Notes: generated by a model from the letters alone, not told the origin. A DNA stretch of 64,000 nt from Vibrio hannami (GCF_029589055.1 NZ_JARQZP010000003.1:1-64000); one strand, 5' to 3'; shown: positions 34,014 through 43,209, numbered from the stretch's first letter. Numbers and translations are program-made.

Positions 34014-34943
34014 ATGACGATAAACATCCGTATTGCCGTGATTGGCGAGTGTATGGTTGAACTGCGCAAAATAAATGGCGCGTTAGATCAGAGTTTTGGT
34101 GGCGATACTCTTAATACCGCAGCGTACATTTCCCGCCTGGTTAACGACCACAATGTAGAAACTAGTTATGTCACCGGGTTAGGAAAAGACCCTTTCAGTC
34201 GTGACATGCTTACCGCCTGGCAGCAAGAGCAGATAAATACTGATCTGGTTCATATCTCTGACAAGAAAACACCTGGTATTTACGCGATAGAAACCGCTGA
34301 AGACGGAGAAAGAAGCTTTTACTACTGGCGTTCTGAATCTGCTGCAAAATATTGGTTGCGCGAGTACAGCGTTGAGGAGCTAGTTAGTAAATTGTCCCCT
34401 CAGGATTGGATTTATCTAAGCGGGATTAGTTTAGCTATTTTGCCACAAGATTGCTTACATAAGCTGCTCGACGTTATTCAAATTTGCCGTGAAAACGGAA
34501 CTAAAATTGCGTTCGATAACAATTACAGAAGTGTATTGTGGGAATCCACACAAGACGCTCAAAAAGCATACGAAAGTATTCTAAAACTAACGGACATTGC
34601 CTTTCTCACCTATGACGATGAGGTGGAGCTTTGGTCTGATACTGATGAACAGCAGGCAATTGATCGTACGCGCAAACTTGGTGTGGAAGAGATCGTAGTA
34701 AAGCGCGGAGCAAACGCTTGTTATGTCGCAACAGCAGATAACATTGAAATTGTTGCTGCTAATAAGGTTGAACGCGTTGTTGATACCACCGCAGCTGGGG
34801 ATTCTTTCAGTGCTGGTTATCTAGCCAAAAGGCTAACCGGTGGTGATTTGGTTCAGTCTGCTCAGGCTGGTCACCTGCTCGCTGGAACTGTGATTCAATA
34901 TCCGGGTGCGATCATCCAACTAGATTGCATGCCCAACATTTAA
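34014..34943 (+). CDS. kdgK: 2-keto-3-deoxygluconate kinase
   Basis: A 309-residue PfkB-family sugar kinase that phosphorylates KDG to KDPG. The N-terminal substrate motif GGDTLNTAAYISRL and the C-terminal ATP/catalytic motif DTTAAGDSFSAGYLA, with its catalytic aspartate, are both present. Length is typical. CAGGAG supports the start. It is 13 bases from eda and the two form the last steps of the pathway. Confidence 0.95.
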   Translation: MTINIRIAVIGECMVELRKINGALDQSFGGDTLNTAAYISRLVNDHNVETSYVTGLGKDPFSRDMLTAWQQEQINTDLVHISDKKTPGIYAIETAEDGERSFYYWRSESAAKYWLREYSVEELVSKLSPQDWIYLSGISLAILPQDCLHKLLDVIQICRENGTKIAFDNNYRSVLWESTQDAQKAYESILKLTDIAFLTYDDEVELWSDTDEQQAIDRTRKLGVEEIVVKRGANACYVATADNIEIVAANKVERVVDTTAAGDSFSAGYLAKRLTGGDLVQSAQAGHLLAGTVIQYPGAIIQLDCMPNI

Positions 34944-34956
34944 AGGAGTTAGAAAG

Positions 34957-35580
34957 ATGAGTTTAGAACAAAGACTGGCGGAGATTAAAGTTGTTCCTGT
35001 CATTGCGATTAAAGACGCCTCAAAAGCAGCAAAACTGGCAGAGGTGTTAATTGAAAATGGGCTTCCCTGTGCTGAAGTGACGTTTCGAACCGAGCAAGCT
35101 GCAGATGCAATAAGAGCGATGAGAAAAGCCTACCCGGAGATGTTGATTGGCGCGGGTACTGTACTGACAAAAGAACAAGTGGATGAATCGATTGATGCCG
35201 GCGTTGATTTTATTGTTAGCCCTGGTCTGAACCCAACGACTGTAAAGTATTGTCAAAGTAAAAGTATTACAATAGTTCCAGGGGTGAACTGCCCAAGTCA
35301 TGTTGAACAAGCAATGGAACTAGGTTTGAAAACCCTGAAGTTCTTCCCAGCAGAACCTTCTGGTGGTACCGCAATGCTTAAGGCACTTACCGCAGTTTAC
35401 CCGGTTCGTTTTATGCCAACCGGAGGCGTTACACCGTCCAATGTAAATAGTTATTTAAATATACCAAGCGTGTTTGCATGCGGTGGTACCTGGATGGTTC
35501 CTGGCTCACTTATTGATGAAAATAAATGGGATGAGCTTGCGAAACTGGTTAAGGAAGTTGCTTCAATCATTGAGGCGTAA
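34957..35580 (+). CDS. eda: KDPG/KHG aldolase
   Basis: A 207-residue class I aldolase with all hallmarks: CAEVTFRTEQAADAIRAM (catalytic glutamate), GAGTVLTKEQVDESIDAG, and the Schiff-base lysine in TLKFFPAEPSGG, then FMPTGGVTPSNV. It cleaves 2-keto-3-deoxy-6-phosphogluconate into pyruvate and glyceraldehyde-3-phosphate. AAGGAG precedes the ATG. It ends the operon before a strong terminator. Confidence 0.97.
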   Translation: MSLEQRLAEIKVVPVIAIKDASKAAKLAEVLIENGLPCAEVTFRTEQAADAIRAMRKAYPEMLIGAGTVLTKEQVDESIDAGVDFIVSPGLNPTTVKYCQSKSITIVPGVNCPSHVEQAMELGLKTLKFFPAEPSGGTAMLKALTAVYPVRFMPTGGVTPSNVNSYLNIPSVFACGGTWMVPGSLIDENKWDELAKLVKEVASIIEA

Positions 35581-35622
35581 GTACTTTTCTAAGATTACAC
35601 CTAACCTTCTCCCCATATGTTT

Positions 35623-35648
35623 ACCAAGCCTTTTGGCTTGGTTTTTTT
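35623..35648 (+). terminator. Rho-independent terminator after eda
   Basis: ACCAAGCC pairs perfectly with GGCTTGGT around TTTT, followed by a run of T. Confidence 0.92.
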
Positions 35649-35757
35649 GGACAATTTTCTATCGAATATAGTCAATTTTTTACTAGGGTTATTGTATGAC
35701 TATTTTGGTGGGGCGGATCACAAATTTCATGCCGCACGCTTTAATAAAACGTTATTA

Positions 35758-37560
35758 GTGTAATAATAAAACTGTGTTTTAAAAAATATTAAATCGGGGA
35801 ATAAAAAATGAAAAGGAGTATGAGATGAACATCGACATGCTGGTAGTAGGGGTCTACTTTATCTTCATGATAGCGATAGGCGTTATTTTTAAACGTTTTG
35901 CCGGTAACTCTACCAGCGACTACTTCCATGGGGGCGGTAAGATGTTGTGGTGGATGGTAGGCTCAACAGCCTTTATGACACAGTTCAGTGCCTGGACATT
36001 CACAGGAGCGGCAGGTAAAGCCTTTACTGATGGTTTTCCAATTATGGTTGTCTTCATGGCAAACGCATTTGGCTTCCTCCTTTCCTGGCTGTTCTTCTCA
36101 TACCGTTTCCGCCAGATGCGTGTTGTAACTCCTATTGAAGGCGTGCGTCGTCGCTTTGGTGCGACCAACGAGCAGGTGTTTACCTGGGCAACCATGCCAA
36201 CCAGCATTGTTTATACTGGTATCTGGCTAAACGGTCTGGCGCTGTTTGTGAGTGCAGTGTTCAAAATTGACATTGAAACCACAATCGTCGTGACGGGCTT
36301 AATCGTACTGTTTATTTCAGTGATTGGCGGCGCATGGGGTGTTGTGGCATCCGACTTCGTACAGATGGTCGTTATCATGGCGGTAACGGTTGTGTGTGCG
36401 GTTGCTGCACTGATTAAGATTGGTGGCCCATCGAACCTGATTGAACAGTTCCCGGCGGATAGCATTATGGGTTCAAACATGAACTATCCACTGCTGTTTG
36501 TTGCCTGGTTTATCTTTATGTTCGTTAAACAGCTGCAGAACATCAACAACATGCAGGACTCTTATCGTTTCCTAACGGCGAAAGACTCTATCAACGCACG
36601 TAAAGCAGCCCTACTGGCGTTTGTTCTGATGTTGATTGGTCCGGCAATCTGGTTCTTACCACCTTGGGTTACGGCAGTGATTTACCCAGAGGCAGCAACC
36701 GCGCATGCGGCAGAGCTTGGTGGTAAAGCAGCGGATGCGGTTTATCTTGTGTTTGTAGAAAATGCGATGCCAGTGGGTATGGTTGGTCTGTTAATGTCAG
36801 CTGTATTTGCGGCAACCATGTCTTCAATGGACTCAGGTCTTAACCGTAACGCGGGTGTATTTGTTCGTAACTTCTATGCTCCAATCGTTGATAAGAATGC
36901 TGACGATAAGAAGCTGATGCGCGTTAGTCAGTTGGTGACTCTGGTGTTTGGTGCTCTGATTATCATGGTAGCGCTGTTTATCAACTCACTACGTGGTCTG
37001 AGCCTGTTTGATGCGATGATGTATGTAAGTACGCTTCTGCAGATGCCAATTCTGGTACCACTGTTCTTCGGTATGTTCATTAAGAAGACACCGGACTGGG
37101 CGGCATGGGCAACGCTAGCAGTAGGTATGGTGGTCTCTTATCTGGTGAGCTTCGTGTTTACGGCGGATGTAATTGCAGACATGTTGAACCTGGAATCAGG
37201 CTTTACAGGCCGAGAAGCGAAAGACTTGAAAGTACTGCTTGGTATTGTTGGTCATCTATTTATTACAGGTGGTTTCTTCTGTCTGACGACGAAGTTCTAC
37301 AAAGCGCCGGAACAAGCACGAGCGAAAGAGCTGACAGCGTTCTGGAACGATGTAGATACGCCAGTAATTGAAGAGGCAGGTCAGGACGAGATGGACCGTC
37401 AGCAGCGTAACATGCTGGGTAAACTAATCCTGGTATTTGGTTGCCTTGTATTTGCAATGATGCTGATACCGAATCCATTCTGGGGACGTATGGCGTTCTT
37501 GTTCTGTGGTGCGGTTATTGTGACAGTGGGTAGTTTACTCCTTAAGAGTGCGAAAGAAAC
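35758..37560 (+). repeat. 1.8-kb direct repeat, copy 1 (symporter gene with promoter)
   Basis: This stretch recurs at 41384-43181 in the same orientation. Homology starts at the KdgR box, runs through the symporter gene and stops at the final codons. Differences are scattered, almost all at third codon positions; only one amino acid differs in the shared coding part. The two copies flank uxaC and the lyase gene. Confidence 0.93.
35765..35783. promoter_or_regulatory. KdgR box upstream of symporter copy 1
   Basis: AATAAAACTGTGTTTTAAA matches the KdgR consensus at 16 of 19 positions and sits 42 bases before the start codon. Confidence 0.55.
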
Positions 37561-37591
37561 CCCGCAACTCGCGACTTCGAACGCAGAATAA
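35825..37591 (+). CDS. SSS-family sodium:solute symporter, copy 1
   Basis: A 588-residue symporter with about 13-14 hydrophobic segments; family features include STAFMTQFSAWTFTGAAGKA near the N-terminus and SAVFAATMSSMDSGLNRNAG, which contributes to the sodium site, in the middle. It resembles the ToaA-type transporters of Vibrio oligouronide clusters, so the likely cargo is an oligo- or mono-uronide taken in with sodium. Its ribosome site is AAAGGAG five bases upstream. It has its own KdgR box and terminator and directly precedes uxaC and the lyase gene. This is the intact copy. Confidence 0.92.
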   Translation: MNIDMLVVGVYFIFMIAIGVIFKRFAGNSTSDYFHGGGKMLWWMVGSTAFMTQFSAWTFTGAAGKAFTDGFPIMVVFMANAFGFLLSWLFFSYRFRQMRVVTPIEGVRRRFGATNEQVFTWATMPTSIVYTGIWLNGLALFVSAVFKIDIETTIVVTGLIVLFISVIGGAWGVVASDFVQMVVIMAVTVVCAVAALIKIGGPSNLIEQFPADSIMGSNMNYPLLFVAWFIFMFVKQLQNINNMQDSYRFLTAKDSINARKAALLAFVLMLIGPAIWFLPPWVTAVIYPEAATAHAAELGGKAADAVYLVFVENAMPVGMVGLLMSAVFAATMSSMDSGLNRNAGVFVRNFYAPIVDKNADDKKLMRVSQLVTLVFGALIIMVALFINSLRGLSLFDAMMYVSTLLQMPILVPLFFGMFIKKTPDWAAWATLAVGMVVSYLVSFVFTADVIADMLNLESGFTGREAKDLKVLLGIVGHLFITGGFFCLTTKFYKAPEQARAKELTAFWNDVDTPVIEEAGQDEMDRQQRNMLGKLILVFGCLVFAMMLIPNPFWGRMAFLFCGAVIVTVGSLLLKSAKETPQLATSNAE

Positions 37592-37601
37592 TTAATAACT
37601 G

Positions 37602-37634
37602 GTCAGAGAGGGGCATTCCTCTCTGACTATTTCC
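37602..37634 (+). terminator. Terminator after symporter copy 1
   Basis: GTCAGAGAGG pairs perfectly with CCTCTCTGAC around GGCATT, followed by TATTTCC. The T run is short. Confidence 0.7.
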
Positions 37635-37708
37635 CTCCATATAGAATCACTAGCAAAAGCCTTTCAAAGTAGAGTTTTTTCCTATTTTTTCTAATTGTGG
37701 TTTGTTAC

Positions 37709-39124
37709 ATGTCTACATTTATACATTCAGACTTTTTACTACAAGGAGACACTGCAAAGCGTCTTTATCACGACTATGCATCGATTTTGCCAATTGTAGA
37801 TTTTCACAATCACCTTAGTGCAGAGGAAATATATCTTAATAAGCAATACGAGAATATTACCCAGGCATGGCTGAGTTGTGACCATTACCTCTGGAGAGCA
37901 ATGAGGAGCAATGGAGTTGATGAGCATTACATTACGGGGGCGGCTTCTGATCATGAGAAGTTTCAAAAGTGGTGTGAAACCGTTCCTTATCTGATTGGCA
38001 ATCCTATTTATCATTGGTGTCATCTGGAACTAAAAAAATATTTTGATCTCGATTTAGTCATCAAACCAGAGAATTGCGAAAAGATCTGGCTACATTGCAA
38101 CGAGAAGCTTAAACAAGATTCTCATCGATTCCAACAACTTCTAATGGATAGTAATGCGCAATCGCTCTGCACAACGGACGATCCTCTATGCGACCTGACT
38201 TTTCATGAAAAGCTAAAAGCATCCGGCTTTGCGGTTCAGGTTTTGCCGACGTTCCGTGCTGACAGCTTGTTAGAAGTTGAAGATACTTATAGCTTCAACA
38301 ACTTATTAGATAAGTTAACACTTAAAACCAATACAGAGATTAAGTGCTTTGCCTCCTATGCAAATGCGCTAAGTTTACGGGTAGCCTATTTTGCGAAACA
38401 TGGCTGTCGATTATCCGATCTGGGATTAAAAACGGTAGAGTTCGCGAACTACACTTCAGCAGAACTAAACAATACTTTTGACAAAATAAAATCCAACCGA
38501 CCTTTGAGTGCGATTGAGATAGCGCAGTTTAAAACAGCCACTTTTAAGGTGTTGGGTGAGTTATATCATCAGAATAATTGGTCGATGCAGCTACATATTG
38601 GTGTTCTTACTAACGTCAACAAGCGCAGGCTGGAGGCTCTTGGAGGTGGTACTGGTTTTAGCGTTATGAGTGATAATGGTATTGCTAAGAATCTTAGCCA
38701 GTTGTTAAGCATGTTAGATGAACAAAGACAGCTTCCACAAACCATTGTTTACTGCTTAAATCCAAAAGATAGTCCGGTACTTGGCTCTATTATTGGCGCA
38801 TTTCAAGATAGTGACGCTCAGCCAGGAAAAATTCAGCTAGGTTCGGCGTGGTGGTTTAACGATCATAAAGCTGGAATGGAAAAGCAGCTACAAGATCTTG
38901 CTAGTTTGGGAGCATTGGGTCGTTTTGTTGGTATGCTAACCGACTCAAGAAGTGTGTTGTCTTTTTCGAGGCATGATTATTTTCGCCGCATTTTGTGCAA
39001 TCTGATTGGCTCATGGGTGGATTGCGGTGAGCTCCCTCAGGATGAGCAGCTATTAAAGCAGTCCATCGAAAACATCTGTTATTTAAATGCCAAAAAGTAT
39101 TTTCAATTTTCAAAGTCGGTATAG
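37709..39124 (+). CDS. uxaC: Uronate isomerase
   Basis: A 471-residue amidohydrolase-superfamily isomerase that converts D-glucuronate to D-fructuronate (or galacturonate to tagaturonate). It aligns with E. coli UxaC from SDFLLQGDTAKRLYHDYA to SRHDYFRRILCNLIG. The metal-binding pair is in PIVDFHNHLSAEEI and further sites lie in FGSAWWFNDHKAG-like and FVGMLTDSRS. ATG at 37709 gives the family N-terminus; the GTG four codons earlier is less likely. It is followed ten bases later by the lyase gene, which suggests that it consumes a saturated uronate released by that lyase. The next enzymes (UxuB/UxaB, UxuA/UxaA) are not in the window. Confidence 0.95.
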   Translation: MSTFIHSDFLLQGDTAKRLYHDYASILPIVDFHNHLSAEEIYLNKQYENITQAWLSCDHYLWRAMRSNGVDEHYITGAASDHEKFQKWCETVPYLIGNPIYHWCHLELKKYFDLDLVIKPENCEKIWLHCNEKLKQDSHRFQQLLMDSNAQSLCTTDDPLCDLTFHEKLKASGFAVQVLPTFRADSLLEVEDTYSFNNLLDKLTLKTNTEIKCFASYANALSLRVAYFAKHGCRLSDLGLKTVEFANYTSAELNNTFDKIKSNRPLSAIEIAQFKTATFKVLGELYHQNNWSMQLHIGVLTNVNKRRLEALGGGTGFSVMSDNGIAKNLSQLLSMLDEQRQLPQTIVYCLNPKDSPVLGSIIGAFQDSDAQPGKIQLGSAWWFNDHKAGMEKQLQDLASLGALGRFVGMLTDSRSVLSFSRHDYFRRILCNLIGSWVDCGELPQDEQLLKQSIENICYLNAKKYFQFSKSV

Positions 39125-39134
39125 GTAGTCCGTT

Positions 39135-41102
39135 ATGTTGCAATTTTCCTCAAATGAAATGTCTAACATTCGAAAGAATGCCAGTGAAGATATCATTAAC
39201 CAAATTCTGGAAGACAATCATGTCGTTTTGAACTCAGACACACTAGTTCCACCTGATGCGCGTGCAACCTGGAATCTATACTATTTTTGCCCAACTCATG
39301 GTGTTCGCCTGACATGGGATAGAAACAAACCAGAAGAGCATGTTTGTCCAGTAGATGGCGAAGTTCTTACTGGCGAACCGTACGATGGTGCCTGGTGGCG
39401 CTGGTTAAATGGTTTGAATGCTAAAGCGTGTAATGATCTGGGTTTGTTATGGCAAATTACCCAGGACGACAAATATCTTCATAAGGTGAGAGATATTTTG
39501 ATGGGTTACGCAAAATACTATCCAGACTACGAGGAGCACGGAGGCATTCCTTATAACGGTCCTGGTAAGGCAAATGCGCAGACGCTATGTGAAGCTAACT
39601 GTAACATTGATTTTGCGCGAGGGTATGACTTCGTTAAGGAAGCATTAACTGCAGAAGAACAAAGTTATATCGAAGAGAGACTACTGCGCGAAGGAGCAGA
39701 GTTTCTTATGCAGCACCGTAGTGACCAACTGCATAATCACGAGATGAAGATAAGTGCCACTATCGGTGTTATAGGCATCATTTTAAACGAGACTAAGTTC
39801 ATAGATTTTGCTGTAGACACGCCTTATGGGTTGATTTACCAGCTAGAAAACGGCGTGAAAGGTGAAGGGCTATGGTTCGAAGGCTCGATCCATTACCACT
39901 ATTATGCTCTGCAAGCGTTACTAAACTTTGAAAAAATCGCCTGCAAAACAGAGCACTCGCTGAAGTCGCATCCGAACTTCCATACCATGCTGGCATTTCC
40001 GTTAAAGCTTCTTATGAATAACGGCAACTTCCCTCGCTTAAACGATTGTATCGCTGGTCAGGAGAAGCTGACTCATAGCCATTTGTTCGAATTTGCGTAT
40101 CGAGAGTTTAACGATCCGCTATTTGCCAGAGCGTTATCTAGCATCTATCAGTCGGTGGAGCGGAACAATATTGAAGCCTTGTTGTATGGTGTGGAAAGGT
40201 TGCCTGAAGAACTACCATTAACATGTCACGCTATTCATGCTGAACAATCGGGGGTCACCATCATGCTCGAACCAGAGCAAAACAATATGCTGTTGGTGAA
40301 GCATTCCCCATTTGGCGGTGAGCACGATCATTATGACCGATTAGGGCTGATCATTACCCGATATGGACAGGAAATCGTTCCTGATCTTGGCACAACGGGT
40401 TACGGGGCAGAGCTCCATTACGGTTATTACAAGAACACGCTAACTCACAATACTTTGTCGGTTGAACAAAAGAATCAGGCTCCGGCGAATCCAAGAGTTA
40501 ACGCTTTTGCCGAGACAGAATCTTATACCTGGCTGGATACAGAGGTTGACTGGTGCGGAGAACTACCACAAGTTGACAGTCACACTATTGTGCAGTGGGA
40601 TGAGGAAGCCTACAGGGGTATTACGTACCGTCGACAGTTCCTTTGGCTGGGAGATGCTGTGATTGAGTTTAACCATGTTCAAAACCCTCATGGCAACCAA
40701 CTTGATCTTGTATGTCATGTGCGCGGGAAGCATATCGGGCTGAATGCTGACAATCAATGTGAAAATCCAATGTCAGGACCTCTGGCGAGAATGAGTAATT
40801 GTCATATTGAGGTTGTTAAAAATAGCCACCAATTAACTTATGCGATTGAGGGACAAGAAGACTTCACTCAACAAATTGTGACTAATAATGATGTCTCAAT
40901 ATTGAAAGGTTACGCGCCAGATAATCCTGCGACTAGCGATTTAGCATACTCGATTGTGCGTTCCACAGATAAGGAACTCAATGTGGCGATATTGCATGAT
41001 TTAAGTTCTAAAGAACAGATTCAATTGCAGAATTTTGAGTGGTCACCGAATGGTGTTCGTTTTGTCTTAGTTAGGGGGAAGATAAGCAAGAATATCAGGT
41101 AG
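39135..41102 (+). CDS. Heparinase II/III-family polysaccharide lyase, cytoplasmic
   Basis: A 655-residue protein with the two-part architecture of heparinase II/III and PL15/PL17-type lyases. An all-alpha toroid (about residues 60-370; LHNHEMKISATIGVIG and WFEGSIHYHYYALQ) is followed by an anti-parallel beta-sheet part (about 385-655; FGGEHDHYDRLGLIITRYG and GYYKNTLTHNTLSV). His and Tyr residues in HNHE, IHYHYY and HDHYDRLG are the expected catalytic set. There is no signal peptide, so it acts on imported oligosaccharides, probably releasing unsaturated uronate by exolytic beta-elimination. Alginate, ulvan, heparinoid and glucuronan substrates cannot be told apart from sequence alone. Its coupling to uxaC suggests a product containing a normal glucuronate or galacturonate. 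Confidence 0.88.
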   Translation: MLQFSSNEMSNIRKNASEDIINQILEDNHVVLNSDTLVPPDARATWNLYYFCPTHGVRLTWDRNKPEEHVCPVDGEVLTGEPYDGAWWRWLNGLNAKACNDLGLLWQITQDDKYLHKVRDILMGYAKYYPDYEEHGGIPYNGPGKANAQTLCEANCNIDFARGYDFVKEALTAEEQSYIEERLLREGAEFLMQHRSDQLHNHEMKISATIGVIGIILNETKFIDFAVDTPYGLIYQLENGVKGEGLWFEGSIHYHYYALQALLNFEKIACKTEHSLKSHPNFHTMLAFPLKLLMNNGNFPRLNDCIAGQEKLTHSHLFEFAYREFNDPLFARALSSIYQSVERNNIEALLYGVERLPEELPLTCHAIHAEQSGVTIMLEPEQNNMLLVKHSPFGGEHDHYDRLGLIITRYGQEIVPDLGTTGYGAELHYGYYKNTLTHNTLSVEQKNQAPANPRVNAFAETESYTWLDTEVDWCGELPQVDSHTIVQWDEEAYRGITYRRQFLWLGDAVIEFNHVQNPHGNQLDLVCHVRGKHIGLNADNQCENPMSGPLARMSNCHIEVVKNSHQLTYAIEGQEDFTQQIVTNNDVSILKGYAPDNPATSDLAYSIVRSTDKELNVAILHDLSSKEQIQLQNFEWSPNGVRFVLVRGKISKNIR

Positions 41103-41236
41103 ACAGCGGTGGCTTAGTTGCTTTTTGACCGACTAACATTAAGCGACGTGGTATTTGGACAAATCAATCGCCGAACTGTTTTCGAAAATGTTTATCATAT
41201 CAAAGCGTGGAATACTCCTTAATTAACCAATTTAAC

Positions 41237-41269
41237 AACGCCGACTTAACTAAGTCGGCGTTTATGTTT
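41237..41269 (+). terminator. Rho-independent terminator after the lyase gene
   Basis: AACGCCGACTTA pairs perfectly with TAAGTCGGCGTT around AC, followed by TATGTTT. It lies 134 bases after the lyase stop; the rest of the 342-base gap holds only the second KdgR box and promoter DNA. Confidence 0.85.
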
Positions 41270-41383
41270 CAATCTTTTTGATTAATATATGCTTTACTTG
41301 TTTTCGGGTGATTTTTTATAGAGCATTATTCATTCTGTATAGTTCACAAAAATAGATTTTCTATATTTATAAAATTCTCAATC

Positions 41384-43181
41384 GTGCAATAATAAAACTG
41401 CGTTTTAAAAAATTATTAAATCGGGGAATAAAAAGGAGTATGAGATGAACATCGACATGCTTGTAGTAGGGGTCTACTTTATCTTCATGATAGCGATAGG
41501 CGTTATTTTTAAACGTTTTGCCGGTAACTCTACCAGCGACTACTTCCAGTGGGGGCGGTAAGATGTTGTGGTGGATGGTAGGCTCAACAGCTTTTATGAC
41601 ACAGTTCAGTGCCTGGACGTTCACTGGTGCGGCAGGTAAAGCCTTTACTGATGGTTTTCCAATTATGGTTGTCTTCATGGCAAACGCATTTGGCTTCCTC
41701 CTTTCCTGGCTATTCTTCTCTTACCGTTTCCGCCAGATGCGTGTTGTCACTCCTATTGAAGGCGTGCGTCGCCGCTTTGGTGCGACCAACGAACAAGTGT
41801 TTACCTGGGCAACCATGCCAACCAGCATCGTGTATACCGGTATCTGGCTAAACGGTCTGGCGCTGTTTGTGAGTGCGGTGTTCAAAATTGACATTGAAAC
41901 CACAATCGTCGTGACGGGCTTAATCGTACTGTTTATTTCAGTGATTGGCGGCGCATGGGGTGTTGTGGCATCCGACTTCGTACAGATGGTCGTTATCATG
42001 GCGGTAACGGTTGTGTGTGCGGTTGCTGCACTGATTAAGATTGGTGGCCCATCGAACCTGATTGAACAGTTCCCGGCGGACAGCATTATGGGTTCAAACA
42101 TGAACTACCCACTGCTGTTTGTTGCCTGGTTTATCTTTATGTTCGTTAAACAGCTGCAGAACATCAACAACATGCAGGACTCTTATCGTTTCCTAACGGC
42201 GAAAGACTCTATCAACGCACGTAAAGCAGCCCTACTGGCGTTTGTTCTGATGTTGATTGGTCCGGCAATCTGGTTCTTACCACCTTGGGTTACAGCAGTG
42301 ATTTACCCAGAGGCAGCAACCGCGCATGCGGCAGAGCTTGGTGGTAAAGCAGCGGATGCGGTTTATCTTGTGTTTGTAGAAAATGCGATGCCAGTGGGTA
42401 TGGTCGGTCTGTTAATGTCAGCTGTATTTGCGGCAACCATGTCTTCAATGGACTCAGGTCTTAACCGTAACGCGGGTGTATTTGTTCGTAACTTCTATGC
42501 CCCAATCATTGATAAGAACGCTGACGATAAGAAGCTGATGCGCGTTAGTCAGTTGGTGACTTTGGTGTTTGGTGCTCTGATTATCATGGTAGCGTTGTTT
42601 ATCAACTCACTACGTGGTCTGAGCCTGTTTGATGCGATGATGTATGTAAGTACGCTTCTGCAGATGCCAATTCTGGTACCACTGTTCTTCGGTATGTTCA
42701 TTAAGAAGACACCGGACTGGGCGGCATGGGCAACGCTAGCAGTAGGTATGGTGGTTTCTTATCTGGTGAGCTTTGTGTTTACGGCGGATGTGATTGCAGA
42801 CATGTTGAACCTGGAATCGGGCTTTACAGGTCGAGAAGCGAAAGACCTGAAAGTACTGCTTGGTATTGTTGGTCATCTATTTATTACTGGTGGTTTCTTC
42901 TGTCTGACGACGAAGTTCTACAAAGCGCCGGAACAAGCACGAGCGAAAGAGCTGACAGCGTTCTGGAACGATGTAGATACACCGGTAATTGAAGAGGCAG
43001 GTCAGGACGAGATGGACCGTCAGCAGCGTAACATGCTGGGTAAACTAATCCTGGTATTTGGTTGCCTTGTATTTGCAATGATGCTGATACCGAATCCATT
43101 CTGGGGACGTATGGCGTTCTTGTTCTGTGGTGCGGTTATTGTGACAGTGGGTAGTTTACTCCTTAAGAGTGCGAAAGAGAC
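41384..43181 (+). repeat. 1.8-kb direct repeat, copy 2
   Basis: Second copy of the symporter gene and its promoter in the same orientation as the first, with one inserted base in the coding part and a seven-base indel near the ribosome site. Unique DNA resumes right at the last codons. Confidence 0.93.
41391..41409. promoter_or_regulatory. KdgR box upstream of symporter copy 2
   Basis: AATAAAACTGCGTTTTAAA, one base different from the box of copy 1, lies 36 bases before the start codon of the copy. Confidence 0.55.
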
Positions 43182-43209
43182 GAAACATCTCTGTGCGCAA
43201 TCCTCATAA
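41445..43209 (+). pseudogene. SSS-family symporter, copy 2, single-base frameshift
   Basis: It is the same protein as copy 1 except for one conservative change (IVDKN to IIDKN in the middle) and a different C-terminal tail. Near base 41549 the sequence reads TTCCAGTGGGGGCGG where copy 1 has TTCCATGGGGGCGG; the extra G moves the frame after 35 codons. Downstream the frame is open to the end. Re-initiation at TTG 41518 would drop the first membrane helix, so a functional product from it is unlikely. The almost complete absence of other non-synonymous changes means this copy was selected until very recently, or the extra base is a sequencing error. Confidence 0.88.

Noticed and set aside
39135..41102. 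Calling the lyase an alginate lyase outright
   Set aside because: The presence of KduI and KduD, instead of the DehR-type reductase of alginate pathways, and its pairing with UxaC do not favour alginate, but sequence alone cannot settle the substrate; left as heparinase II/III family.
41721..42101. Long minus-strand open frame inside symporter copy 2 (and its twin in copy 1)
   Set aside because: It is the antisense of a conserved coding sequence; the same frame appears in both copies because the DNA is duplicated, and it has no promoter, ribosome site or family.
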